From Exilibacterium sp. (lineage in GTDB: Bacteria > Pseudomonadota > Gammaproteobacteria > Pseudomonadales > Cellvibrionaceae): 52,044 bases of DNA. The position numbers and the translations under genes are program-made. The notes beneath the pieces are model-generated. The model was not told where the DNA came from. It did no database searches and saw only the letters and a list, made by a program, of their open reading frames with translations. This document shows, piece after piece, positions 34,491 through 44,215 of the stretch; position 1 is the first letter of the stretch, and every line of letters starts with the position of its first letter. The DNA is taken from assembly GCA_028280195.1 (NCBI GenBank), contig JANQMH010000020.1:1-52044 (forward strand), read 5' to 3'.

Positions 34491-34937
34491 TTGAAGCGCG
34501 AGGACTTCCACTATTTTCTGCCAATCACTACCCGGTGGATGGACAACGATCTCTATGGCCATGTCAATAATGTGGTGTATTACGCCTATTTCGACACAGT
34601 GGCCAACACCTTCCTGATCGAACAGGGGGGCCTGGATATCCACCGCGGCGAGATTATCGGGCTGGTGGTCAACTCCCAGTGCAGCTATCGCGAGGCCGTC
34701 GCCTTTCCGGATCAGCTGCAGGGCGGCCTGCGTGTCAACCGCATCGGCAACAGTTCGGTGCAGTGGGGTATCGGTATATTCAAAGCCGGCAACGAGCGGG
34801 CCAGTGCCCACGGTACATTTACCCATGTATTCGTCGAGCGCGAGACGCGCAGCCCGACGCCGATTCCGGCGCCGCTGCGTCGAGTGCTGGCATCACTTAC
34901 GCCGGACCAGTGTACAACGACTAAGGGAAGCGATTGA
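34491..34937 (+). CDS. Hotdog-fold acyl-CoA thioesterase
   Basis: A 148-residue protein of the 4-hydroxybenzoyl-CoA thioesterase/YbgC class. The hotdog helix and active-site stretch is TRWMDNDLYGHVNNVVYYAY, where the Asp of D-x-x-x-H-V-N is the catalytic residue. The rest (SYREAVAFPDQL, GTFTHVFVER) fits. The start is inferred: a TTG at 34491 with GGGGAG about 11 nt upstream, giving KREDFHYFLPITTRW. Earlier in-frame codons lie inside the dehydrogenase gene. The acyl substrate is unknown. Confidence 0.87.
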   Translation: MKREDFHYFLPITTRWMDNDLYGHVNNVVYYAYFDTVANTFLIEQGGLDIHRGEIIGLVVNSQCSYREAVAFPDQLQGGLRVNRIGNSSVQWGIGIFKAGNERASAHGTFTHVFVERETRSPTPIPAPLRRVLASLTPDQCTTTKGSD

Positions 34938-35003
34938 GCGATGGCCGCCACTGAACTGCAGTCAAGCGGGCGCAGCAGCGACTGTGCCCCCTCTCCCCCA
35001 GCC

Positions 35004-35846
35004 ATGAGAGTCAGCCTGCTGGGCCTGGTGCTGGTATGCGCTTTTGCCCTCAGCGGTTGCTCCACCAAAATCACCTATAACTTCCTCGACTGGTGGATGG
35101 GCTGGCTGGTGCGCGACTATGTCACGCTGGAGCGCGGGCAGCGACGCGAGGTGCGCGCCGCCATCGACAGCTTTCACGACTGGCACCGCAATACTCAGCT
35201 GCCGCTTTACGCCGATACGCTGGCGCAGCTGCAGGCCGATTTGCGCCGGCCGGATTTTAGCGGCGATGAGTTGGAAAAATACGGCGAGGCGATGGCCGGA
35301 TTCTGGGAAACCGCGCTGCAGCAGCTGAGCCCGGCAGTGGTATCGCTGGCGGCCTCGCTGTCACAGCGGCAAGTCCGGCAGGTGCACGATAACCTGGAAA
35401 AACAGCGGCTGGAATTTGCTGAAGACTATGTGGAACCCGGTGTAGAGGAGTTGCAAAAACAGCGCGCCGAGCGCGTCCAGGATACCCTGCAATCGGCCGT
35501 GGGCAGGCTCAACGACGAGCAAAAGCAGATGATTCGCCTGTGGAGTGAACAGATCAGACCGATAGCGGCCTTCTCCATCGACTTGCGGGTGCTGTGGCAG
35601 GAGGAATTTCTGCAGGTGATGGCTGACCGCGGTGAAACGCAGGACTTCGCACAGCGCATTGACGCACTGATGTTTTACACCGACAGGTGGCCGGATGAAT
35701 ACCGGCAGGCCGTGGATCACAATGAGGCGCTCACCTATCGCCTGATGGCTGACCTCAACCGCTCACTGACGCAAAAGCAGCAGCTCAGGCGTGATAAAAC
35801 CTTACAGCGCTATATCGATGATTTTCGAGCACTGGCTGAGGGCTAG
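35004..35846 (+). CDS. DUF6279-like lipoprotein
   Basis: An outer-membrane-type lipoprotein of about 280 residues. The signal MRVSLLGLVLVCAFALSGC is followed by a helix-rich domain (YNFLDWWMGWLVRDYVTLERGQ, then long amphipathic helices) that resembles DUF6279 as I remember it. Function is unknown. An ATG at 34941 has a more distant AAGGGA and would add 21 residues before the signal; I prefer 35004 because it gives a normal signal length, though it lacks a ribosome site. It is downstream of the thioesterase, probably in the same operon. Confidence 0.75.
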   Translation: MRVSLLGLVLVCAFALSGCSTKITYNFLDWWMGWLVRDYVTLERGQRREVRAAIDSFHDWHRNTQLPLYADTLAQLQADLRRPDFSGDELEKYGEAMAGFWETALQQLSPAVVSLAASLSQRQVRQVHDNLEKQRLEFAEDYVEPGVEELQKQRAERVQDTLQSAVGRLNDEQKQMIRLWSEQIRPIAAFSIDLRVLWQEEFLQVMADRGETQDFAQRIDALMFYTDRWPDEYRQAVDHNEALTYRLMADLNRSLTQKQQLRRDKTLQRYIDDFRALAEG

Positions 35847-35870
35847 GGTCGCGCCAATAACCCACAGCCC

Positions 35871-38378
35871 CTAGATCGGTTCGCTAATGAACTCATTGGT
35901 AAGCACCACGTAACCCTTGGCCGTCAAGCTGTCAACGGCCGCATCCGAAGCCGCCGTTCTCGGCTCGTCCCCGAACCGCCTCAGTGAGATACGGGGGTTA
36001 ATGGTGACCGCATTACCCAGTTGGCCGTCGAGAAAGATCAGCAGGCTGTCGACAGTGTTGGCATCAAAGCCGAAGCTGCCGCCGCTCTCGAGAACCAGGG
36101 CGTCAATCTGCGCGGGGCTCCACACCGGCGGGCTGGTAAACCGATCGATAGTGTTGTCTCCCCTGACAGTCAGCCGGGTTAGCCTGTTGTTCTGCAACAG
36201 GCCGAGGTCGCCGGCAATGGTATTGAATCCGCCGATATCGACAATCACAATATCGGTGTGCAGATCCTGAATATTGCCGGAGAGCGTGTTGTCGCCCCTA
36301 AGGGACAGGCTGGTGATACTCGACGGGATATCGGCCACCACACCGCTGATGGTATTGCGCCCGCCGATGCCCATGGTGAGTCTGCCGGCGTTGACCAATA
36401 AGCCCAGGTCGCCGCCAATCGTATTCAGGCCATTGATGGAAATCGAGTTAAACCCCGGGTGCAAATCCCCTATGTTGCCAAACACGGTGTTATTACCCGC
36501 CAGGGACATGGAAGTAATGAAAGTCGGTATGGCGGCAACAGCCGTGGTTATTGTATTGATGCCGCTGACACTCAAAAACAGATTGCCGTTATTGCGCAGC
36601 AGGCTGAGATCGCCGCCGATGGTATTTTGACCCGCCACATTGAAGGACACCATATCCGGGTGCAGATCCTCAATATTACCTGCCAGGGTATTGGCGCCGA
36701 GCAGGGTAAAACTCACCACGTTGGCGGGCACCTGTGCAACGACGCCGGTAATCGTATTGGCGCCGGCCACGTAGAAACTTTCCACGGCCGCCGGTATGTC
36801 CACCACGTCCCCGGAGATTGTGTTCGAGACACTGATAAACAGGCGGACCATAGTATCGGGTATATCCACCACGCGGCCGCTAAAGGCACCGCTCTGGCTG
36901 TTATTGGCGGTGAACACCGTCAAGGCCGGCGGCAGCTCGGCAATATCGCCGCTGAAATTCCCTCTGCGGGCGAGAACCTGCAGCTCTCTGAGTTGTGTAT
37001 TGCCGGATAAACTCGACAGTAAACCGTTTACCGTGGCATTTTGGCCGGAGAAATTCAGCACCTCGACATTGGTGAGGCCACTGAACAAGGCGACATCGAA
37101 TTGAAAGCTGTCGGCGTTGGTCTGCAGCGCTCTTACCGCATTGAGGCCATCGGAAAAGGTGATGGTGATATTACCGCTGGTAGGCAGAGCATAATCGTGC
37201 TGCCTGGAACCGGCACCGTTGAGCTGCTCGAGCAACTGGTTGTTGACTTCCTCCGCCGGGCTGCCGTCGTTCCAGTCAATGGTGGCAGTGCCGGAAAACA
37301 GCGCCAGGCCCAGCGTGACCCGCTGTGCACCGACCACGGGTATGTCCAGCGATTCGGCCGCATTGACCACCACCAGTTCATAGCTGGCGCTGCTGCGCGG
37401 CGAAGTCGCATCGGCAGCTTTGATAGCGGTAATGGTGGTGGTACCCACCGCCAGCGCCGTGGCCAGCCCCCGCTGGTCGACGCCCGCCACTGCCGCATCG
37501 GCGACCTCATAACTCAGCGCACCCGTGCCGCCGATACTGGCCGGATCAATCGCATTGCTGACCGTCTCGCCGAGGGCGACCGTTATCGGCCCGGGATTGA
37601 TAAACGCAATCTCATTGACGGCGGCGGGGTCGGGATTATTGACAATCAGCGTGATACCGGAATTCGATGACGGCTTGTCCGGCGCCAGCACAGTGATATC
37701 CAGACTGAAGTACTCGCTCTCTTCCCCGCCATCGCTATCGAACAGGGTGACGGAGACGACTTGCTCGGTTTCACCGGGGGCAAATAGCAACCTCCCCTGA
37801 GTCGCCAGATAGTCGCTGCCCTCTTCGGCAGTACCGGCCCGGGTGGCATAGTCAACCGGTATCTCGGTTGCCTGCGGTGCGTTGAGCCTGACGATAAACC
37901 GCGCCACACCGTCGGCTTCGTCGACCGTGCTGCCGATTACCCTGGCAAAGGCGCCGTTGGGCCTGACATAGACGAACGCCACCGAGGAGTTGACCCTGCC
38001 TTCGCTGTCCTCGGCAGTCAGGCGAAACGCCAGTTCGGTTTCCCGCTGCAGGTCGGGCACGACGATGGCACTCTGCAGTTGCTGCGGCCGCGGAATCGTC
38101 ACTTCGGGGCCATCTATCTGCGTCCACCGGGTGCTGACAATGGTGGCTCCGGCGCCGGCAGCGGCGCTGCCGCGCAAGACCACCAGGACATTGGGGTCGG
38201 CAAACTGGCGCCCGCCGGCAGAGACCTGCGGCAGCACCGCCAGTTCCTCACCGCTTACCGGTTCGGTTTCGGGCTGGCTGCCGGACGAGGGGGAACCGCC
38301 ACCCCCGCAGCCGGCCAACAGCAGCAGGCCGCCCAGTACCAGGGCCCGGGAAAACGCGCCGGCGCGGTTACAGTTCAT
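35871..38378 (-). CDS. Repeat-rich surface lipoprotein (Calx-beta plus LRR-like repeats)
   Basis: From the ATG at 38378 this is 835 residues: lipoprotein signal ending LLLLAGC, a Gly/Ser linker, a beta-sandwich domain (QVSAGGRQFADPNVLVVLRG..W.Q..G), a Calx-beta-like domain (about 150-255; DYATRAGTAEEGSDYLATQG, FAPGETEQVVSV), and a Big-type segment with ALSYEV..GLATALAVGTTTITA. Twelve 22-23-residue repeats (about 478-745) and a C-terminal cap follow. Its ATG overlaps the end of the upstream beta-barrel gene by 11 bp, so translation is coupled. Probably an exposed adhesin or binding protein. No close homologue is recognised. Confidence 0.85.
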   Translation of the reverse strand: MNCNRAGAFSRALVLGGLLLLAGCGGGGSPSSGSQPETEPVSGEELAVLPQVSAGGRQFADPNVLVVLRGSAAAGAGATIVSTRWTQIDGPEVTIPRPQQLQSAIVVPDLQRETELAFRLTAEDSEGRVNSSVAFVYVRPNGAFARVIGSTVDEADGVARFIVRLNAPQATEIPVDYATRAGTAEEGSDYLATQGRLLFAPGETEQVVSVTLFDSDGGEESEYFSLDITVLAPDKPSSNSGITLIVNNPDPAAVNEIAFINPGPITVALGETVSNAIDPASIGGTGALSYEVADAAVAGVDQRGLATALAVGTTTITAIKAADATSPRSSASYELVVVNAAESLDIPVVGAQRVTLGLALFSGTATIDWNDGSPAEEVNNQLLEQLNGAGSRQHDYALPTSGNITITFSDGLNAVRALQTNADSFQFDVALFSGLTNVEVLNFSGQNATVNGLLSSLSGNTQLRELQVLARRGNFSGDIAELPPALTVFTANNSQSGAFSGRVVDIPDTMVRLFISVSNTISGDVVDIPAAVESFYVAGANTITGVVAQVPANVVSFTLLGANTLAGNIEDLHPDMVSFNVAGQNTIGGDLSLLRNNGNLFLSVSGINTITTAVAAIPTFITSMSLAGNNTVFGNIGDLHPGFNSISINGLNTIGGDLGLLVNAGRLTMGIGGRNTISGVVADIPSSITSLSLRGDNTLSGNIQDLHTDIVIVDIGGFNTIAGDLGLLQNNRLTRLTVRGDNTIDRFTSPPVWSPAQIDALVLESGGSFGFDANTVDSLLIFLDGQLGNAVTINPRISLRRFGDEPRTAASDAAVDSLTAKGYVVLTNEFISEPI
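36144..36947 (-). repeat. Twelve LRR-like protein repeats in a three-repeat superunit
   Basis: Each unit follows G-[DN]-[ILV]-x-x-[LI] then a short turn and S-[LF]-x-[LIV]-x-G-x-N-T-[IL]. The last nine units recur as three triplets, in the order V-V-A-x-[IV]-P, N-I-x-D-L-H, D-L-x-L-L. The invariant Asn in NTI sits where leucine-rich repeats have their asparagine ladder, suggesting a parallel solenoid. Confidence 0.75.
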
Positions 38379-40017
38379 AGCGCACCCCCAGTTGAAACTG
38401 CGACACACTCAAATCTTCGTAACCGAGGGTTTCGCGGTATTCGACAAAAGCCGACCAGCCGCGCTTGAACACCGCCGCGGCACCGACAGACAATTGAAAA
38501 AACGCCGTATCACCGCCCTCGTTATTCAACGTAAAAGTATTCTCCCGATCGAGATCGAAGGCAAAGCGTCCGGTCACCGGATCCCGATCGGAGTCGGTTT
38601 CACTGAGATAGCTCAGACTGGCGGTGGGCGTCAATACCCCCCACTGCCGGTTGAGCACATAAGCCCCCTGCAGGCCCGTGGCCAGCGTCACCTGGCTGGT
38701 GGACTGTTTGCCCAGCTCCATTGCCAGGCCGCCGCCGCCGCGCTCGGTATAGCGTTTAATATCGCTCTGCAGATAATCCACGCGCACAAAAGGCGTCAAT
38801 GTCAGCGCGTCCCTCTGCCATTGCCATTCCGCCCGGGTATTGAGCATTTTCTGAATCCCGGTGGTGCTGCCGACAGCCCGCTCGTCGACGCCCAGACCAC
38901 CGCTGCCGTAGCGAATCAGGCGCGCCGAATCAAAATCCATCTGCGTATACCCCCCCTGCAGATAGAAACTGAAGTCCCGGTAAAAGTAGGCGCCGAAAGC
39001 GATCAGCGTGGTAAGCTCCGCATCCAGCTCGCCGTCATTGCCGCTGTACTCGAGTTCGCTGTCGCTGAAGCCGATGGACATACCCAGCAGCATTGATTCA
39101 CTGAGGAAATAATCCGCCCCGGCGGTAAGCGAATAGGTATCGGCCTGGTAGCCGTTTTCCAGCCCGCTTCGGTCCCGCTCGGCATCTTCCATCTGTACAC
39201 TGGCAAATACGCCCAGGCGCGACCAGAGTGAATCGCCGGCGACACCGCTGTCGGCACTGGCGCCGCCGCCGAGGGCAATATCGCGGCTAAGATCCCGGCC
39301 GTTGACAACCAGGCCGGGCACCACAGCCCCGCGCCCGGCAGACTTTAGCTGTTGAACCCGCTGGGTAACTGCATGGGTATGGGTATGGGTGGAGTCCACC
39401 GCGACGCGCATCTGGCTGAGGGTTTCCTCCGGTGCAATTTGTGTCAGCGCCGCGCTAACGGCATTGGGATCACTGGCTGCCAGGGCTTCCAGATTGACAC
39501 ATTGATTCAGCAACTGGCGCTGCGACGAACCCAGTTCGGCATCACTGAGTTCGCGCAGTCTGTCGCAGGTAGTGTTCAGGGCCAGCGCCAGGCTGCGATC
39601 GTTGCGGTTGCCGGAAAAGCCGTCAAACTGGCTGTCGCTGACGGTGATGGTCACGGTACCCTGGCTGGTCAAACCCTCTTCGGAGTCGTCCTGGAGTACA
39701 TAGGAAAAACTGTCGACCCCGGAAAAATCCCGCGCCGGCGTATAAAACACACTGCCGTCGGCATTCAGAACGGCAGTGCCGTTAGGCGGCTGGGTAATGG
39801 AGGCAACCGAAATGCGGTCGCCGTCGGCATCGAAATCATTGGCGATCAGGTTCAGCGTGATACTGCTGTTAAGGGGAATGCTGCGGGCGTCGTCTACCGC
39901 CTGTGGCGCCACAGCGAATACATGAGCGCTGACAGCGCACAGTAAAACTGCGCAAGAACTTCTCATGTTGGCGACAGCCAACTGCTGTGGTGCATAAAAA
40001 GATGAAAGCAGTGCCAT
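38368..40017 (-). CDS. Autotransporter-type beta-barrel protein with N-terminal Ig-like domain
   Basis: A 549-residue outer-membrane protein. A signal sequence ends near HVFAVA. A cadherin/Big-type Ig domain follows (DDARSIPLNSSITLNLIANDFDADGD, about 40-130), then a helical linker containing THTHTHAV. A C-terminal beta-barrel of about 290 residues has alternating strands (SLWSRLGVFASVQ, YSLTAGADYFLSE, FSFYLQGGYTQMDF) ending LGVRYEL. The barrel resembles the autotransporter domain, but the passenger is only one small domain. The next gene is a surface lipoprotein with an overlapping start. M1 has AAGGGA upstream; an ATG at 39966 is an alternative start. Confidence 0.85.
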   Translation of the reverse strand: MALLSSFYAPQQLAVANMRSSCAVLLCAVSAHVFAVAPQAVDDARSIPLNSSITLNLIANDFDADGDRISVASITQPPNGTAVLNADGSVFYTPARDFSGVDSFSYVLQDDSEEGLTSQGTVTITVSDSQFDGFSGNRNDRSLALALNTTCDRLRELSDAELGSSQRQLLNQCVNLEALAASDPNAVSAALTQIAPEETLSQMRVAVDSTHTHTHAVTQRVQQLKSAGRGAVVPGLVVNGRDLSRDIALGGGASADSGVAGDSLWSRLGVFASVQMEDAERDRSGLENGYQADTYSLTAGADYFLSESMLLGMSIGFSDSELEYSGNDGELDAELTTLIAFGAYFYRDFSFYLQGGYTQMDFDSARLIRYGSGGLGVDERAVGSTTGIQKMLNTRAEWQWQRDALTLTPFVRVDYLQSDIKRYTERGGGGLAMELGKQSTSQVTLATGLQGAYVLNRQWGVLTPTASLSYLSETDSDRDPVTGRFAFDLDRENTFTLNNEGGDTAFFQLSVGAAAVFKRGWSAFVEYRETLGYEDLSVSQFQLGVRYEL

Positions 40018-40135
40018 TGCGGAAATTCCCTTTTTGGCGGTAAAAGTTACCGGGGGCGCTGAATTCTAATCAGGCCGCCGCGCAAAGTAAAATGGCGCTC
40101 AGGTTAATCGTGACAGTGATCATGTAAAAAGCGGC

Positions 40136-40195
40136 TGCAGATATTCCGCTTTGACGAAGGCGAGCGCGTAAAGGTTTTTTTTGTAAATATCTGCA
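40136..40195 (-). terminator. Inverted repeat after the carboxyltransferase gene, weak terminator candidate
   Basis: TGCAGATATT (40136-40145) and AATATCTGCA (40186-40195) are 10-bp inverted repeats with a 40-nt loop, downstream of the carboxylase operon on the minus strand. A T-run (minus strand) follows about 6 nt later. The long loop makes the call uncertain. No gene is seen in 40018-40216. Confidence 0.3.
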
Positions 40196-40216
40196 AAAAA
40201 GTGAAGTGCGGCGGCG

Positions 40217-41796
40217 TTAAATTTTATACGGCCAGTTTGCCAATTGCCTGTTACTGAAACCCCGGCTGCCGTCGCTGCCGGCGGCGCGACGCAAGGCGAT
40301 GACAATCTCCCTGCGGGTATCGCGCGGGTCGATCACCTTGTCGATCAGATTGCGCCCCGCCGCCGACCAGGGCGCGGTGCCCTCGGCCAGCGCCGCCAGC
40401 GCCTCGCGCCTGGCGAGTTCGGCGTCCCCGCGGCCCGCTGCAGTTTGCGACCGTAGGCGACGTTGACCGCCACCTCCGGCGCCATAAAAGAGATATCCGC
40501 GGTGGGCCAGGCCAGCAGAATATCGTTATTGGCGCGCCCGCCCGACATATTGCAATGGGCCATGCCGTAGGATTTGCGCACCACAATACTCACCCGCGGC
40601 ACCGTACTCTGCGCCAGGCACTCGATAAACTGCATGATGCGATTCGGCATCTTGCGCTCCTCGGCGGCGCGGCCCACCAGGAAACCCGGGGTGTCGTGCA
40701 GAAAAATTAACGGTATATGATAGGAGTCGCACAGGCAGACAAAGGACACCGCTTTCTCACAGGCCCCGGGTCCCATGGCGCCGGCGCTGGCCAGCGGGTT
40801 GTTGGCGAGCAGGCCCACCACTTGTCCGTCGATGCGCGCCAGGGCCGTAATCAGGCTCGGGTCGTAATGGGGCTTCAGCTCCAGCAGACTGCCCTCATCG
40901 GCAATTAACTGCAGCAGGTCGTGCATATCGTAAGCCTGCCGGCGATCGGCCGGCACGATATCGAATACGCCGTCGAGCCGCGCTTCCGGCGGGTCGGCAC
41001 AGGCCGCGCGCGGCGGCAGCTGCTGCGCACTGGACGGAAAGTAACCCAGCAGGCGGCGCAGCAATGCCAGGCATTCGGCTTCGCTGTCGGCAAATAAATC
41101 CACCAGCCCGGTCTGGCGGGCATGCATTTCCCAGCTGCCGAGTTCGGCGTGGCTGCTGGTTTCGCCGGTAGCGACTTCGAGAATCGCGGTGCCGCCCACT
41201 GCCATGACCGCGCCTTTCACCTGCAGTACCACATCGGAGATGGCGGCATACCAGGTGGGGCCGCCGAAACTGTCCCCCATAATGGCGGTGATCATGGGTA
41301 CGGCGCGGTTGCGCGGCGGCAGTTCGCTCGGATAAGACATGCGCATCATGCCGGTGGAACCCATGATATCCGGCACCCGCGCGCCGCCGGCATCGCCGAG
41401 GTAAACGCAGGGATAGCCCTTCTGCCTGGCATAGGCAAATACCGCGGCGGTCTTGTTGGTGCCGACATAGCCGCCGGCGCCGGCCAGCACCGTGACATCG
41501 TCGGCGCCGACCGCGACGGTGCGGGCATCGATGCTGCCAAAGCCGGTAATCTTGCCGTCGGCGGGGGTTTTCTCTTCCATACCCGGCCACTCACTGACCG
41601 CCAGCAGCCCCTGCTCATCGAAACTGTCGCGATCCAGCAGCGCGGCGATGCGCTGGCGGGCATCGAGGCGGCCCTTGTCGCGCTGCCGCGCCAGGCGCGC
41701 CTCACCGCCCATGGCCAGCGCCCGCCGCTGGCGGCGCTGCAATTCGTCGACACCGTACTGATCCGCCTCGGGCCCGGTGGCCCCATCCTCCGTCAT
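40217..41796 (-). CDS. Acyl-CoA carboxylase carboxyltransferase (beta) subunit, frameshifted
   Basis: The biotin-dependent carboxyltransferase. The crotonase-like N-half (GGYVGTNKTAAVFAYARQKG, GGARVPDIMG, MGDSFGGPTWYA) and C-half (GLLANNPLASAGAMGPGACEKA, HDTPGFLVG, FMAPEVAVNVAYGRKLQ) are intact. At a four-C run near 40426-40429 the frame breaks. As read, the protein continues with nonsense and stops at 40345. Restoring one base gives DAELARREALAALAEGTAPW, a conserved NLIDKVIDPRDTR end and a TAA at 40217, about 526 residues, normal for the family. The ATG at 41796 overlaps the alpha-subunit stop (ATGA). A recent mutation or a sequencing error. Confidence 0.85.
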
Positions 41797-43829
41797 AACG
41801 CCACCTCGGTTTCGCGCAATTGCACCAGCACCGTGTCGGCCTCGACACTGTCGCCGGCACTGACAAACACCTCTTCCACCACCCCCGCCGTCGCGGCGCG
41901 AGCGGCCGACTCCATCTTCATCGATTCCATCACCACCAGGATCGCCCCGCGTTCGACACGCTGGCCCGCCGCCACCTTGACCTCGATAATACGCCCGGGC
42001 ATCGGCGCGCGGTAACCGCTGTGCTGATCGCGGTTGCCGGCGAGACTGAACCGCGATACCAGCGGCAGGCGCAGACTGCCCGCGGCCAGGCTGTGCACCG
42101 CAAGCGCCGTATCGCTGAGCGATACCGTATAGGCCGCGCGGTGGCCATCGATCACCAGCTCGAAACAATCCACCCCGGCGGCCACGGCCTCAACAGCGAC
42201 CACTTCGACCATGGCGCTGCGCTCGGCCAGATCGACTTGGAAGGCCGGTACTCCGGCGCGGCAAAACTGCGGCGCAATCCGCACCGCCGCCTCCTGACCA
42301 AACCACAGCAATCTTATCGTTGCCGTGTCTGCCACGGCGGACAACTGTGCCGATCGCTGGTGATATTCAGAGAGAGCGTAGTGGCAGTGATAGTAAGCCA
42401 GCGCCGCCGCCATCAGCGCACACTGTGCGGCGCCGCCGCCGGGGTGATTGCCGAGGTTCCCGGCATGGCGCCGCAAAAACTGTGTATCGATAGCGCCGCC
42501 GGCAAATGCCGGCAGCTGTAAAACGCGGCGCAGGTAAAACTGATTGCTGACCGGACCCAACAGCACACTGCGCTCGAGACTGTAGACCATGGCCTGCAGC
42601 GCCCGCGGCCGGTCCGCCGCGTGAACAATCAGCCGCGCCAGCAGCGGATCGTAGTAACTGCTGATAACCTGCCCGGCGCAGATACCGCTGTCAACACGCA
42701 GTCCGGCGCCGCTGTGGGGACGCCAGTATTCAATCGCGCCGGTCTGCGGGCTGAAATCGCGGTCGGGGTCCTCCGCATACCAGCGACACTCGATGGCGTG
42801 TCCCTCGATGCCGATCTCGCGCTGGGAAAAAGCCAGTTGCTCACCAGCGGCAATGCGCAGCTGCCAGGTGACAATATCAATGCCGGTGACCGCCTCGGTA
42901 ACCGCGTGCTCCACCTGCAGGCGGGTATTCATTTCCAGAAAATAAAACTCCGCCTCCGCCCCGGCGCCGCCTCTGTCAGGCAACAGAAATTCCACGGTGC
43001 CGGCGCCGGCATAGTTGACCGCGCGGGCAATCTTCAGCGCCGCCTCTCCCAGGCGCTGGCGCAGGCCGGCGTCGACACCGACAGCCGGCGCCTCCTCGAT
43101 GACTTTTTGCCGCCGCCGCTGCAGCGAGCAGTCGCGCTCACCGAGATAGACACAGTTGCCGTGAGCGTCGGCCAGCAGTTGGATCTCGATATGCCGCACG
43201 CGATCGAAATAGCGCTCCAACAGCACGCCGTCGTCGCCAAAGGCACGCCGCGCCTCGTTGCGCGCAGCCGGCAGAGCGGCAGCGAAGTCATCGCTGTGCG
43301 CCACCACACGCATACCGACACCGCCACCGCCGGCGGAGGCCTTGATCAACAGCGGGTAGCCGATACCCTCGGCGGCGGCAGACAGCGCCGGCAGCGACTG
43401 GTCGGCGCCGTGATAGCCGGGAATGACCGGCAGATTCAGCTTCTGTACCAGGGTGCGGGCAGCCCGTTTACAGCCCATCAGGTCGATGGCACCGGCATCC
43501 GGCCCGACAAAGATCAGGCCCGCCTGGCGGCAGCGCCGCGCGAACTCAGCGTTTTCCGCCAGAAAGCCGTAACCCGGGTGAACGGCATCGGCGCCGCTGC
43601 GCTGCGCCGCCTGCAATACGGCATCCATATTCAGGTAGGTATCGGCGACCAGACTGCCGGGCAGTGCCACCGATTCATCGGCCACTCGGCAGTGCAGACT
43701 GTGGCGGTCGCTGTCGGCGTAAACGGCGATGGCAGTGATATGCAGCGGCCGGCAGGCGCGCGCGATGCGCACGGCAATCTCGCCGCGATTGGCGATCAGC
43801 AGGCGTTTGATGGAATGGCGATCAGTCAC
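41793..43829 (-). CDS. Acyl-CoA carboxylase biotin carboxylase/biotin carrier (alpha) subunit
   Basis: A 678-residue protein: biotin carboxylase N-domain (KRLLIANRGEIAVRIARAC), ATP-grasp (KASAGGGGVGMRVV, EERDCS-like GERDCSLQRRRQKVIEEAP, EMNTRLQVEHAVTE), C-domain, and a C-terminal biotinyl domain with the biotinylated lysine in VVMESMKMES (about K638). It carboxylates biotin with bicarbonate and ATP for the carboxyltransferase encoded just downstream. Domain order matches propionyl-, methylcrotonyl- or geranyl-CoA carboxylases. The substrate cannot be decided, and no leucine or terpene degradation genes are nearby. Confidence 0.93.
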   Translation of the reverse strand: MTDRHSIKRLLIANRGEIAVRIARACRPLHITAIAVYADSDRHSLHCRVADESVALPGSLVADTYLNMDAVLQAAQRSGADAVHPGYGFLAENAEFARRCRQAGLIFVGPDAGAIDLMGCKRAARTLVQKLNLPVIPGYHGADQSLPALSAAAEGIGYPLLIKASAGGGGVGMRVVAHSDDFAAALPAARNEARRAFGDDGVLLERYFDRVRHIEIQLLADAHGNCVYLGERDCSLQRRRQKVIEEAPAVGVDAGLRQRLGEAALKIARAVNYAGAGTVEFLLPDRGGAGAEAEFYFLEMNTRLQVEHAVTEAVTGIDIVTWQLRIAAGEQLAFSQREIGIEGHAIECRWYAEDPDRDFSPQTGAIEYWRPHSGAGLRVDSGICAGQVISSYYDPLLARLIVHAADRPRALQAMVYSLERSVLLGPVSNQFYLRRVLQLPAFAGGAIDTQFLRRHAGNLGNHPGGGAAQCALMAAALAYYHCHYALSEYHQRSAQLSAVADTATIRLLWFGQEAAVRIAPQFCRAGVPAFQVDLAERSAMVEVVAVEAVAAGVDCFELVIDGHRAAYTVSLSDTALAVHSLAAGSLRLPLVSRFSLAGNRDQHSGYRAPMPGRIIEVKVAAGQRVERGAILVVMESMKMESAARAATAGVVEEVFVSAGDSVEADTVLVQLRETEVAL

Positions 43830-44215
43830 GGAGCAGGTGGCCGGGGAGCAGTCTTCAGCCCGGCATTATCAACGCGGGGTAATACCGGACAATAATTTAT
43901 TTCCTGTATAGTCATTTATATTTCTTACTTATGGTTTTTTAGCGCTCGCGCCGGCACCGGCCCTGCACACAGGCGCAGCGTCGATATTTTTTTCGTTCAG
44001 CCGGGCCAGCTGCTCGCCGGGCAGCCGCTGCAGTGCCTATGCCACCCCGGGATCGGCACTATGACCGGCGTCGCCTGTAAAACACTTCACTGAGATCTGC
44101 AGACCGCTCCCGAGCGCGCAATCCATGTAGGTTTCTTTTACAGCTTATGCCGATAAATTTTACAAACTCATATAGCGCTTACTCTAAGCCATTGATAATT
44201 ATTGTTTTTTAAAGC
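43830..44215. other. Divergent intergenic region, carboxylase/PEP-CTERM gene
   Basis: No gene is supported here. It becomes AT-rich after 44130. Three copies of a TGTAAA/TTTACA motif (CTGTAAAA 44075-44082, TTTTACAG 44136-44143, TTTTACA 44158-44164) lie 50-140 bp upstream of the sigma-54-type promoter, at distances usual for enhancer-binding regulators. Whether they bind anything is unknown. Confidence 0.35.
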
